Assembly (NCBI RefSeq): GCF_011440395.1
Contig: NZ_JAAOIX010000003.1
Location: 372,001-436,000, forward strand
Direction of reading: 5' to 3'
Origin: Pseudomaricurvus alcaniphilus
GTDB taxonomy: Bacteria > Pseudomonadota > Gammaproteobacteria > Pseudomonadales > Cellvibrionaceae
DNA length: 64,000 nt
Made by a program: the position numbers and the translations under genes. This document shows, piece by piece, positions 54,901-61,630 of the stretch. The notes under the pieces are model-generated. The model was not told where the DNA came from. It ran no database searches and saw only the letters and a list, made by a program, of their open reading frames with translations. Within the stretch, counting starts at the first letter, position 1, and each line of letters starts with the position of its first letter.

Positions 54901-56419
54901 GGTGTACCTGCACGACACGGTTGATAACGCACGGGTACCCACCACCTTGATGCAGAGCGCTGACGGCAAGCGCCTGACCCTGGTGCCGGTCAATGTTCTC
55001 GCAGGTGGTCGCCAGTACTGTTGGTATGCTAATTCGCTGCGGGATTTGAGCGATAACAGCATGAGTTCCGGCGGTTATTGTTTTACCACCGGATTTGAAG
55101 AAGATAACACCGGCCCGATTATGGAGTCGGCTACCTTGTTCAATGGGCAAACCTCAGTGCCCACCAATGTGCGTCTCAATGTGCGCTTCAATGAGCCGCT
55201 CAGTCCATTGAAGCTGGATGGGGTGCAGTTGCTGGATGGTGCGGATGAACCTGTCACGGTCAGCGTCAGTACCAGCAGTGATCGGCGTACCCTGACAGTG
55301 GTGCCGACCCAGTTGTTGCAAGCATCTACAGCCTATACCCTGGCAATTGCCGACGTCGAGGACGTCAGTGGCAACGCCCTGGCAGCGGCCATCAATATTG
55401 GCTTTACCACTGGCACAGGTGTCGACAATATCAGGCCGTCCATCAGCAGATGGAGCTTTGTCAGCAATGCCTCGCTGCCGCTAAACGGGGTATTGGAAGT
55501 GGAGTTGAACGAACGCATAGACCCCACCTCCGTCAGTACTGTAACCAACCAGGCGACCCTGGCTCTGTACAGCAACACCCAGGGGCGCCTGATGCAGGGC
55601 AGCGGGGTATTGGCGGCGGATGGCCGGCATTTGCGCTTCGCCCCGGGTGAGGCGTTGCAGGCCGATCACTCTTATCGGTTATATATCAACTACAACACCT
55701 CTCTGTTTGATCTGGCTGGCAACACAGTAAACGGTAGCAGTCTGGCTTTTACCACGGTGGCAGGTGACGACGAAACCGCGCCAGCATTTGTTCAGGCGAC
55801 GGTGGCGGATGGGCAGACTGGAGTACCGACCAACGCACTGCTGAATGTCGAGTTCAATGAGGCCATCAGCCAAACACGGCTTTCCGGACTGGTGCTAGAA
55901 GACAGCTTCAATGCCAGTGTGCCGGTTTCCATGTCGTTCAACAGCAGGGCGAATATTGTTACTTTGGATCCGCTATCATCCTTGCAGACCAACAGCAGTT
56001 ATGAGCTGCTGATCGCGGATGTCGAGGACCTGGCCGGAAACGTGTTGGCTACTCCAATCTCCCTCGGGCTTACCACCGGTGCCAGTGAGGACACGACTCG
56101 TGGCAATATCAGCAGCTGGAGTTTTACCGCTGATGAAACGCTGGCACGGGATGTCGTGCTGCAGGTGACACTCGACGAGCGGGTTGACCCAACCACGGTG
56201 GATGCTGCACGCTTCTACCTGCTCGACGAGCAGGCCGCCAATGCAGCGGTGCCGGGCTCTATTGCTGTTTCAGCCGATGGGTTGACCCTGACCTTCACCC
56301 CGGACGAGTTGCTTAAAGCCAATGGTCAATACCGCCTCTACGTCAGTTATTCCTACTTTTTCGATCTGGCAGGGAACCTGATAAACCGAGGAAATCGACG
56401 CTTCTTTACTGGTGAATAA
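45932..56419 (+). CDS. Giant secreted protein of ~24 Big_5-type Ig-like domains
   Basis: 3495 residues; AAGGTGG lies upstream of the ATG. Signal peptide ends near SAHA (residue 28). Order: Big_2-like segment (~105-190), thrombospondin-3-like calcium loops (~195-295), a second Big_2-like segment (~300-390), LVIVD-type propeller repeats (~395-700; [41 protein letters not shown]), an Ig-like domain (~705-800), more calcium loops (~800-865), then about 24 Big_5 (SbsA-type) Ig domains to the end, each with P-x-N/DG-x-x-DV-x-x-N and F/Y-x-E-P-L strands. Domains 3-11 and 12-20 are a duplicated nine-domain block; the first two domains recur twice more at the end. No sorting signal or transmembrane anchor at the C-terminus. 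Likely a long fibrous adhesin or surface scaffold, probably co-expressed with the downstream PLA2-tipped protein (9-base gap). Confidence 0.9.
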   Translation: MNITNRSVIREITKCFAMLVIAVSAHAQLDENCVINILNRTIQVSAGGGWSIPNIPSTQGAVRARATCSEEDGSTISGQSGYFTILNNGITQVGEIEFAGVDPIPSQLDFTPSTPILFDTIGATEQLEVTATYPDGSTADVTSSSMGTNYFSTNSAVVSVNAEGLITVRANGLALISARKDGVLAMRTVQVNTGGDLDGDGLPDDYETANGLNPNDEIDAIEDQDGDGLTALEEFNLGTNPRVADTDGDGINDGEEVVAGADGFITNPLLADSDGDGLSDGVEIAVGSDPNDSADTNLEAALVSLRSVPANVVMTFNGIDSEVSTQLSILGLLIDGSEVDLTETVTYSSDDVTVASFGLVKGEVFGGLPGDAVVSASIGSKSVDINVTVRAFEAVALSAVDIPGYANNVDISGDYAFVAAGAEGLQVVDVSDRTAPEVVAALDTDGTAIDIKVVGDFVYLADGEAGLKIINVADPLAPFLLGSLDTAGVTQDLAVQLNYAFLANGSAGIEVVDISDAASPSSVATLEGLGSVLGIAVEQELMAIVAGSSLIAIDISDPTSPIRLGSVNIGAVKDLALGNGYAHVAAYSQGYRVVDLSEPMLPRITGGDSSIAPRDVALTRNFAFYAEQLFPNVVAFINIFDPEAPVFQGTINLSPFGDYAGTGIALDASYAYITEESFVVSQDYKATGNTKLFIAQYRDINDNNGVPPTISITNPADGSVVVEGRKLVITADAEDDIAVASVSFFVNDNLVFTDTSSPYQAVITVPAPGEADLVLGASAIDLGGNVTFAADVSVEIQPDADGDGLGDDEEVNTWNTDPLDPDSDDDGLLDGVEIRLGTDPNDTDSDDDGIDDQTEVNNGTDPLNPDVTPPLVDSSTPDDGATDVPENSSISVVFNEPLQPKSITSQSLRIIPEGSTTPLAGSLQLVSGNTELLFVPTNIMADFTLHTVSIAGVRDRAGNPIVAVERTFTTGNFVDTVRPSVVDISPTSNATDVALNSVIDVIMSEPIIPETVTENSFYVIDRSTNLRFEGVRSVADDKTSISFVPNSPFLVGRQYQVVLTTDIQDLFGLALNGTSRFFTTSFASDGTAPQVESASVVANMQNVPTNALLNVRFTEVISALYVNQIKLLDGNGAEVAVTRTLNNDKRTVSLDPVAMLEADSNYTFVIDGVRDLSGNLLPNPVSIDFVTGSESDTETGGISHWSFANNAVLPLNTRLEVKLSERIDPTSINTDANTGQATFVLYSNTQNRFIRGQGLLDSDRRNLRFEPAEALQWGHNYRLYVTYNTYLFDLAGNRINGTSFGFTASNIEDTVAPSVQQTSFADGTTDVAVNSNILFSVDEPLSDSCLDKVILSSGGVPVPAAVTLASDRRTLTVNPNEDLAISSEYELVLNGLCDYAGNSLSTTLLGFTTSSSSAADTAGPTVQSISPVSNATLVGVDTQIVITYSEPLSPFTRPPVYVNNGTVLVPGSYEIASNVLTFTPTEPLLGSTQYRTDADAYDLAGNFRNNGNYYFTTEELEDATAPVVQAIAPETNAVDVSPANNVVLTFSEAMATNTINNSNIVFYANGDIIIPSVFRAADGREVTLSATLPWNSVVSVVVTDRVTDLRGNPIAPYVSSFTTSVLNTDGVRPRVSRTLPVSGTSGRSGLREVVMYIDEPLAADSVPAAFHIAENGVLVDDQGSLEVLGDGRTVRFTKNTPFAEGALVQMYLSDLATDTANNPLSNFSAFFNMRTTSDGIGTRPTTLVHAPFWGETGVSLNPVLYVLWSEPLDSASLTDSNVFLAKDYSGPRVPITVELNSQPVDIGSQTAVPGQLMIVTPQELLELPVAPATSQIYYLRLQAGITDTDGDTLGFERAPYFYTGENSVEDNRSPVVLALSPPDGETGVGTNPYFAVRYDEPVVNLVFDTETLANSQFSEDNRVLRYQRYGTLPADTEVMETLPPVGDQSGNAVAATSTTFTTSSGPDLANGSVVSISVASGATDVPRNATLVREFDEPIDPVSVTESGVYLYDTITGLRVPATIDLSADGKRLIMVPVSSLPVGRGHNWYAFSLRDLSGNPMSGSSYFFVTGFEADNIAPQMEVATLFDGQTEVPTNVRLRARFDEPLSPLHLAGVELRNGLGEPVLASVSLSGDRRTISLVPTQLLRPASDYTLSIVDIEDISGNVLAAPISIGFTTGASIDNLRGSVLNFSFANNADVPLNAVLEVELSERIDPTSVSTATNVASLTLYSNTQGRFMQGQGVLAADGRHLRFELDEALSAGHTYRLYVTYNVNLFDLAGNIINGNSRQFSVVDVTDNSAPQVELTSIADGAVDVAVNSRVLFRVDEPLSDSCLNDIILTGGGATVDISIALANDRRTLTVDPLTDLATSTAYSLELNGLCDYAGNTLTTTLLGFTTSSSSALDTTGPTLQTIDPGANSTNVSVDTAITITYSEPLSVFTRPVVYANSTGVQVPGSYSINVNELTFTPAEPLLGGTQYRTDADAYDLAGNFRNNGNYYFTTEALADATAPTVTAIAPESNAVDVSPASSVVLSFSEAMTPNSVSNSNILFYANGGIITPSVFRSADGREATLSANLPSNSVVSVVVTDRVTDLSGNPMAPFVSSFTTSALNTDGSRPRVSRALPVNGSSGWLGLREVVLYTDEPLDVASVEAAFHISENGELVDDQGTLEVLGDGRTVRFTKDEPFAEGALVQVFLSDLATDIAHNPLNNYSAYFFMGTTSDGVGVRPTTLVHSPVLGATGVSLNPALQILWSEPLDASSLDDTTVFLEKGFNGPRVPVTIELNDQPGDIGYETVPGQIMTVVPQELLELPVEPATQQIYYLRLQAGITDTDGDTQGFERAPYFYTGLNSVEDDRAPVVIALSPPDAESDVGTNPHYAVRFDETISTLVYDDASLIGLQFSSNENNQVIRYQRTGTLLASSEVTETVPPTSDLSGNQAAETSTTFNTGTGPDLAGGAVVSISVAASATDVPRNPILVREFNEPLDPVSVTESGVYLHDTVDNARVPTTLMQSADGKRLTLVPVNVLAGGRQYCWYANSLRDLSDNSMSSGGYCFTTGFEEDNTGPIMESATLFNGQTSVPTNVRLNVRFNEPLSPLKLDGVQLLDGADEPVTVSVSTSSDRRTLTVVPTQLLQASTAYTLAIADVEDVSGNALAAAINIGFTTGTGVDNIRPSISRWSFVSNASLPLNGVLEVELNERIDPTSVSTVTNQATLALYSNTQGRLMQGSGVLAADGRHLRFAPGEALQADHSYRLYINYNTSLFDLAGNTVNGSSLAFTTVAGDDETAPAFVQATVADGQTGVPTNALLNVEFNEAISQTRLSGLVLEDSFNASVPVSMSFNSRANIVTLDPLSSLQTNSSYELLIADVEDLAGNVLATPISLGLTTGASEDTTRGNISSWSFTADETLARDVVLQVTLDERVDPTTVDAARFYLLDEQAANAAVPGSIAVSADGLTLTFTPDELLKANGQYRLYVSYSYFFDLAGNLINRGNRRFFTGE
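49186..52140 (+). repeat. Nine-domain super-repeat, unit 1 (about 2.96 kb)
   Basis: Encodes Big_5 domains 3-11 of the giant protein. Each domain matches the one nine positions later, in the same order, including distinctive features such as the SLCD-like CDYAGN domain and the [15 protein letters not shown] segment. Boundaries are set by the recurring start PQVESASVV / PQMEVATLF and are approximate. Confidence 0.8.
52141..55096 (+). repeat. Nine-domain super-repeat, unit 2 (about 2.96 kb)
   Basis: Encodes domains 12-20, the colinear partner of unit 1. Length is within a few bases of unit 1, so the duplication kept domain number and order. Unit 2 lacks a few residues relative to unit 1 in some loops, so it is not an assembly artefact of identical copies. 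Confidence 0.8.
55097..55770 (+). repeat. Partial third copy of the super-repeat (first two domains)
   Basis: Domains 21-22 match domains 12-13 closely (for example [11 protein letters not shown] and LYSNTQGR are shared). Domains 23-24, to the end of the gene, are a more diverged further copy of the same pair. Confidence 0.7.
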
Positions 56420-56428
56420 AAGGTTTCT

Positions 56429-59400
56429 ATGCCTCCATCAAAAAAGTCGGTTGTTTTTGGCCAGGGATTGAGCCGGGCTTTTGGTTTGTTGCTTGCCGGT
56501 TTACTGTTCTCTTTCAGCGTCCATGCTGAAATTCTGCCCGGGCAACTGGAGGTGGTCAGCTCCAAACGCCTCAGTTTCACCGACTATGAGTACGTCTACC
56601 GCCTCAGTGTCAGCAACACCGGCGGCGATGTCACTAACCTCAGTGCGAAAGTTAGCGCGCCGACTTCCAACCCGGTGTTACTGGATGACAGCCTCGAATT
56701 TGCCGATATTGTGGCCGGCGGCAGTGGTGCCAGTGTCGATACCTTTTCCATACGCCTGAACCGGCGCCAGGCCAATAGTCTCAATTTGTTAACCTACAGT
56801 TTCACCTTTGACGAAGATAACGGTGTTGTCGACGCCGACGAAGACGGCTACAGCGCCGATGAAGACTGTGACGATAGCGACCCGGACATCAACCCCGGCG
56901 TCACCGAGATCGGCGGTAACGAGGTGGATGAAAACTGCGACGGAGTGGCAGATGACGTGGACGGTGACGGCTTCAGCGCAGCGCAGAATGATTGTAATGA
57001 TAACGATGCGGCCATTAACCCCAACGTCGAGGAAATTGCCGGCAACGACGTGGATGAAAACTGCGATGGGTTTGTCGACCCCGGCGAGCCAGACCCGGAC
57101 GATCTCGACGGCGACGGCTTTGCCAGTGCCGAGGACTGCGACGATAACGATGCCGCCATCAACCCCGGAGCTGACAGTATTCCCAATAATGGCATCGATG
57201 AGGATTGCGACGGTCTCGACCCCATCGTGGCGGCGTCGCTGGCGGTGCGGATCACTTCGCCGAAGTCGTTGATCACCGTCGGCGCCTCGCCGCTTGCCAT
57301 AACCGGCACCCTGGATGACCCCAGTGCGGCATTGACGGTCAACGGGGTGGCGGTCACAGCGGATGCGGAGGGCAACTTCAGTGCCAATGTGGGGCTGCAG
57401 GAAGGGCACAACAGCGTGGTTGCCCGGGCCGTCAAAGACGGCACCCAGGTGACCGATTCCATTGCGGTCTCCCTTGACCTGACCGAACCCCAGGTGACCA
57501 TTGAATCCCACAGCGACGGCCAGAAAGTGTTTACCGACAAGATAACGGTGACCGGCCTGATTAACGACATTGTGCGTGGCACCATCGAGGCGAGCCAGGC
57601 CAGTGTTACGGTCAATGGGGTGCAGGCGGCGATCTCCAATCGCAGTTACTCGGCGAAAAACATTCCGTTGCAGGTCGGCTCCAACTCTATTGAGGTACTG
57701 GGTGTCGACCAGGTGGGTAATGTTGGCCGCCGCCAGATAGCCGTGAACTACACCGTGCCGGCCGGTCGGCGGCTGGAAATTATTGGAGGTGACGACCAGA
57801 CCGCAGCGATCAATACCATACTGCCGGAACCTCTGGCGGTGCAGGTGCTGAATGATGCTGGCGAGGGGGTCGGCAATGCCTCGGTGGTGTTCCGGGTGAT
57901 TCAGGGCTCCGGTGTGGTTGCCGCAGGCACGGATAAAGAAGGGCGGGCGGTGGTGGTAAGCACCGATGCTGACGGGATGGCCGAGACGCCGTTCAAGCTG
58001 GGTGTGCGGGTCGGCAGTGCTAACCAGAAGGTGCGCGCCCAGGTGGTAGGTTACGAGACCCTGGCGGTGTTCAACGCCAGCGCCACGGGCAATATCGGCA
58101 ACAAGATCAGTATCAACTCGGGCAATAACCAGCGCGGCGCGGTGGGCCAGCTATTGCCGGAGGCGCTGGTGGTAGTGGTTACCGACGACGGTGCCAACGT
58201 GGTCAAGGATGCCCGGGTGCTGTTTAAGGTCACCCGGGGGCGCGGGGAGCTCTCCGGGGTTGGCTCGGGCGAGTTTGGCAGCCAGCTGCAGGTGCAGACC
58301 GACAGTGATGGTCGGGCCACGGCGGAGTACAAACTGGGCTTCCTGGCCGGGCTCGATGCGCAGCGAATTACCGCCACACTGCTGGACGCACCTACCGATG
58401 ACCAGGGCAATCTGCAACTTATCACTGCCGGCTTTAGTGCCACTGCCTTTGTGCCAGCGGACCCCGGTGCCACCACCGTTAGCGGGGTGGTGCTTGATAA
58501 CCAGGATAACCCGCTGTCGGGGGTGACGGTACGAATCAGTGGCACCGAGCGCCAGGACGCTACCGACGATCAGGGTAAATTCCTGATCGAGGAGGCCCCG
58601 GTGGGCCCGGTGCACCTGATTGCCGACGGCTCCACCACCACGGTGGAAGGGGAGTTTCCGTCTCTGTCCTACAATATCGTTACCATCGCCGGGGTCGACA
58701 ATCCACTGTCGGCACCGATCTATATGGTGAAACTAAACTCCGACGGTGCGGTGTTCGCCGGTCCCCAGGATGTGGATCTGGAGCTGGCGTCCTACCCCGG
58801 GTTCAAGCTGCGCATCATCAGGAATTCCGTCACCTTCCCCGACGGCGCGCGGCAAGGGCTGGTGTCGGTGACGCCGGTGAACGCGTCGACTGTGCCTATG
58901 GCCCCTCCCAACGGCATGCAGCCGCAGTTTATCGTCACCATCCAGCCCACCGGTACCCGCTTTGACCCGCCGGCGCCGCTGACCCTGCCGAATGTGGACG
59001 GCCACCGACCCGGAGCCCAGGTGGAGATGTACTCCTACGATCACGACCTGGAGGAATTTGTCTCGATCGGTTTGGGGACCGTGTCTGAAGACGGATCCCT
59101 GGTGGAGTCGAACCCGGGTGTGGGTGTGGTCAAGGCCGGCTGGCACTGCGGTTCACAGCCGGGCGGGCAGGGCTGTGCCCACAACTGTCCTGACTGCGAA
59201 CGCTGCGATGCCAACTGCAACTGTGTGGCTGACAGCTCCAAGGACGGCACTGAAACCTCGGCGGGCGGGTGTTGTTACCAGGGCAGCTCCATTTCCAAGA
59301 AGCAATCCTATGACGATTTACAGAGCAAGTGTAAGTCACCTGTGCAGGATACCGTCAGGCCTCATGAAGTGGATGGCTGTTCCGGCGGTATCCAGCAAAA

Positions 59401-59809
59401 CCCGACCCGGGCCGGCGGGTTGTATATCCCATCCTTATTGTGGAGCCAGGACGAAAACTTGAGCGCTACCGATTTCGGTATCCCGCAACCCGGTTTGAAT
59501 ATACCTCACACAGGCCTGACAGGTTTTATTCCCGCACCTTGTAATAACCACGATATTTGCTATCAAAGCTGTGGCCGCACCCAGAAGGTGTGCGATGATG
59601 AAATCTTTGATGATATGGTGGCTGTGTGCAATGCCGCCTATCCCAGCCCTTGCCCGGCCAGCAAATCTGTATTCCAGTGCCTGGATTATTTTGATGAGGC
59701 GGCCTACTGCAACCAGATGGCCAATGAAATCTGGTTGGGGCTGCGTGCTTTTGGTTCGTCTGCTTACGAGGAACGGCAGGGGCAGTTCTGTAACTGTTGT
59801 GGCAGCTGA
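56429..59809 (+). CDS. Scaffold exoprotein B with a phospholipase A2-like C-terminal tip
   Basis: 1126 residues; AAAAGG overlaps the upstream stop, so translation is probably coupled to the giant gene. Signal peptide 1-33 ends in VHA. The scaffold matches protein A closely, also at DNA level: N-domain EILPGQLEVVSS, three MopE-like repeats, Ig-like and Big-1-like domains, carboxypeptidase-regulatory-like and ZU5-like domains, and the hinge GWHCGSQPGGQGCAHNC. After the hinge (~930) the sequence is unrelated to A. It is Cys-rich and includes PCNNHDICYQSCG and a following CDDEIFDDM, the PLA2 active-site pattern with His 1041 and Asp 1042. A secreted or surface phospholipase is the likely activity. 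The expected calcium-loop region upstream (TGLTGFIPAPC) is weaker, so activity is not certain. Confidence 0.88.
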   Translation: MPPSKKSVVFGQGLSRAFGLLLAGLLFSFSVHAEILPGQLEVVSSKRLSFTDYEYVYRLSVSNTGGDVTNLSAKVSAPTSNPVLLDDSLEFADIVAGGSGASVDTFSIRLNRRQANSLNLLTYSFTFDEDNGVVDADEDGYSADEDCDDSDPDINPGVTEIGGNEVDENCDGVADDVDGDGFSAAQNDCNDNDAAINPNVEEIAGNDVDENCDGFVDPGEPDPDDLDGDGFASAEDCDDNDAAINPGADSIPNNGIDEDCDGLDPIVAASLAVRITSPKSLITVGASPLAITGTLDDPSAALTVNGVAVTADAEGNFSANVGLQEGHNSVVARAVKDGTQVTDSIAVSLDLTEPQVTIESHSDGQKVFTDKITVTGLINDIVRGTIEASQASVTVNGVQAAISNRSYSAKNIPLQVGSNSIEVLGVDQVGNVGRRQIAVNYTVPAGRRLEIIGGDDQTAAINTILPEPLAVQVLNDAGEGVGNASVVFRVIQGSGVVAAGTDKEGRAVVVSTDADGMAETPFKLGVRVGSANQKVRAQVVGYETLAVFNASATGNIGNKISINSGNNQRGAVGQLLPEALVVVVTDDGANVVKDARVLFKVTRGRGELSGVGSGEFGSQLQVQTDSDGRATAEYKLGFLAGLDAQRITATLLDAPTDDQGNLQLITAGFSATAFVPADPGATTVSGVVLDNQDNPLSGVTVRISGTERQDATDDQGKFLIEEAPVGPVHLIADGSTTTVEGEFPSLSYNIVTIAGVDNPLSAPIYMVKLNSDGAVFAGPQDVDLELASYPGFKLRIIRNSVTFPDGARQGLVSVTPVNASTVPMAPPNGMQPQFIVTIQPTGTRFDPPAPLTLPNVDGHRPGAQVEMYSYDHDLEEFVSIGLGTVSEDGSLVESNPGVGVVKAGWHCGSQPGGQGCAHNCPDCERCDANCNCVADSSKDGTETSAGGCCYQGSSISKKQSYDDLQSKCKSPVQDTVRPHEVDGCSGGIQQNPTRAGGLYIPSLLWSQDENLSATDFGIPQPGLNIPHTGLTGFIPAPCNNHDICYQSCGRTQKVCDDEIFDDMVAVCNAAYPSPCPASKSVFQCLDYFDEAAYCNQMANEIWLGLRAFGSSAYEERQGQFCNCCGS

Positions 59810-59840
59810 AAGCACGGTGAAATGAACAGAGGAGAGTAAT

Positions 59841-61007
59841 TTGCAACGCATTGGTCTGTTGATAGGGTGCGTGTTTTCTATACTGGCGCAGGCCGACGCG
59901 CTCAATATTAATACAGCGGATACCCTGGTGATCGATGGCTACGAAAATAGTCGCTTCTGGGATGTGGTGTGTAGCGCAAACGAAAAGTCAGTCTGCTACA
60001 TGGTTGTGTCGGCAACCAGGCTGGTGGCAGACGCAGAGCAGCAGGATGTATTGCTCTATGAATTGAATCAGGACGGGCACATAGATAAGGTGGCTTCGTT
60101 AAGCTACCCGCAAAAGATATCGCGGGTGAAAGTTACCCGCTCAAATTCCGCAGTGGTCGCGCAGTTGAACGGTAGTCAGGGCAACGTCGGTTTGGTTTTA
60201 TTTGATACCCGGCACGGTCGTGCTACCAATATTACCGACTATATTTCGAGGTTTGGTGACCAGGGTCAGTTTATCGCTGCAAGCATGGAGCGGGATCACG
60301 AAGCCGTAATGCTTTACGGTCACAACCACAAGCTGGAACTGATCTCGGTTGATGTATTGGCGGGAAAGAAAGCTCGGCAACAGAGTCTGCTTTTGCCCGC
60401 TGACGAACACGTATCGATTCTGGATTTCAGTGCCGTAGCGGGCGGCTACCTGGTTGTGGGGGCTGGACAGGAGCAGGGGCGACGCTATGGCGTGGCGATG
60501 ATGGCCCTGGATTCCGGCGCCAGCGAGGACCACTATCGCCTTGTTAACAACTATTATTACGCAGTAGAAGCCAGGGGACGACACTTGTTGGCTTTTGGTA
60601 ACTCTATCGTAAAGGATGACTCGGTAGTTACGGTTTTTGAAGGTAGTGGTCCGGGTTATAAGCATAAAGGAGATTTTCAATTCTCCAAAGCCGGCGGCTT
60701 GAATATTGACAATGGCGTTATGTGTGATAAATACGTCTATGAAATTAGTGCTGATAGCAGCAACAAATTCACCCGCATGCATATAATATTCCACGGAATC
60801 AGCCAGGCTTCCGCGGCTAATCCCCAAACGACTCCAGCGACAATCATTGTCAACGCCAATACCCCGATTTTGTTTCAATCTGCCCGCATATTCTCTATAA
60901 ATCAGCAGGCTTTCCTGCTGCTCAACGCCGGTGAATTAAATTCGTCGTCACGCCAGCTGGAAACCAGGATAATAATGACTAAAGTTATTGGAATAGCGGA
61001 CTGCTGA
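59841..61007 (+). CDS. Exported protein of unknown family following the PLA2-tipped gene
   Basis: 388 residues. The start is a TTG at 59841 with a strong GAGGAG seven bases upstream; the next start would lose the signal peptide. Signal peptide MQRIGLLIGCVFSILAQADA. The mature part is strand-rich with regularly spaced segments (VLLYELNQDG, VGLVLFDTRHG, AVMLYGHNHKLELISVD, YLVVGAGQEQGRRYGVAMMALD), suggesting a beta-propeller-like fold, and only a few Cys. No family recognised. It sits 31 bases after the phospholipase-tipped protein in the same operon, so it may be a partner, immunity-like or accessory protein. That is inference from position alone. Confidence 0.75.
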   Translation: MQRIGLLIGCVFSILAQADALNINTADTLVIDGYENSRFWDVVCSANEKSVCYMVVSATRLVADAEQQDVLLYELNQDGHIDKVASLSYPQKISRVKVTRSNSAVVAQLNGSQGNVGLVLFDTRHGRATNITDYISRFGDQGQFIAASMERDHEAVMLYGHNHKLELISVDVLAGKKARQQSLLLPADEHVSILDFSAVAGGYLVVGAGQEQGRRYGVAMMALDSGASEDHYRLVNNYYYAVEARGRHLLAFGNSIVKDDSVVTVFEGSGPGYKHKGDFQFSKAGGLNIDNGVMCDKYVYEISADSSNKFTRMHIIFHGISQASAANPQTTPATIIVNANTPILFQSARIFSINQQAFLLLNAGELNSSSRQLETRIIMTKVIGIADC

Positions 61008-61630
61008 TAATTCGGCAGCATCTGTCTCACTGGGCGCACCTGGTCGCCGCGTAAACCGTGTGCCATGGTTTTGTTTAGGTGTCATAAAATTTTACACATC
61101 TGCTGGCTGGGCGGTACAGACTTTCGTAACTTATTGATTTATTTGGTGCTATAAAAATTGGTGTGATTCTTGCGCAATTGCTTCGTAAGAGTAATAGGGG
61201 GCATTTGCGATTGCCGGTGTGCTGCGATAGGCATATTATAGAAGGCAATAGAGCAATAAAAATAACCAGGGGACAGTAGTCTATTTTTCGTTGGATATCG
61301 GGTTTGTGATTACTGTTATGATATTTCACTCTCAGTGAGGATGCCTGGGGAAGGTGGTCGCCGGGTAAGGCGAAACAATATCATCGCAAAAACTTCTAAT
61401 AATAGAAATTGGGTGCCGGGATCAATGCACGCTTGTTTCACTTTTGTCGGCACCATTGAAAAATCAATATGCTTTTTTAAGATCAGCAGGTTTCGCAACG
61501 GTGGAAAAGTGCCTATCTGCTTGCTCTGCACGAAAAGACCAGCATTGCTTGTTGTGCAGCTATTGCCGATAAAAATAGACCCCTTGCGCTACGCCGACTT
61601 AAATGCCGCTAAACATTTAGGACTCTAACA
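61008..61630 (+). promoter_or_regulatory. Intergenic region before scaffold paralogue C
   Basis: 623 AT-rich bases. The best promoter match is TTGCCG (61211-61216), 17-bp spacer, TATTAT (61234-61239), which would leave a ~385-base leader. No strong terminator follows the gene ending at 61007. A 97-codon ORF at 61335-61628 has no ribosome site and unlike codon use, and is not called. Confidence 0.4.

Noticed and set aside
61335-61628. 97-codon plus-strand ORF ending just before scaffold gene C
   Set aside because: Basic/Cys-rich composition typical of non-coding translation and no ribosome site.
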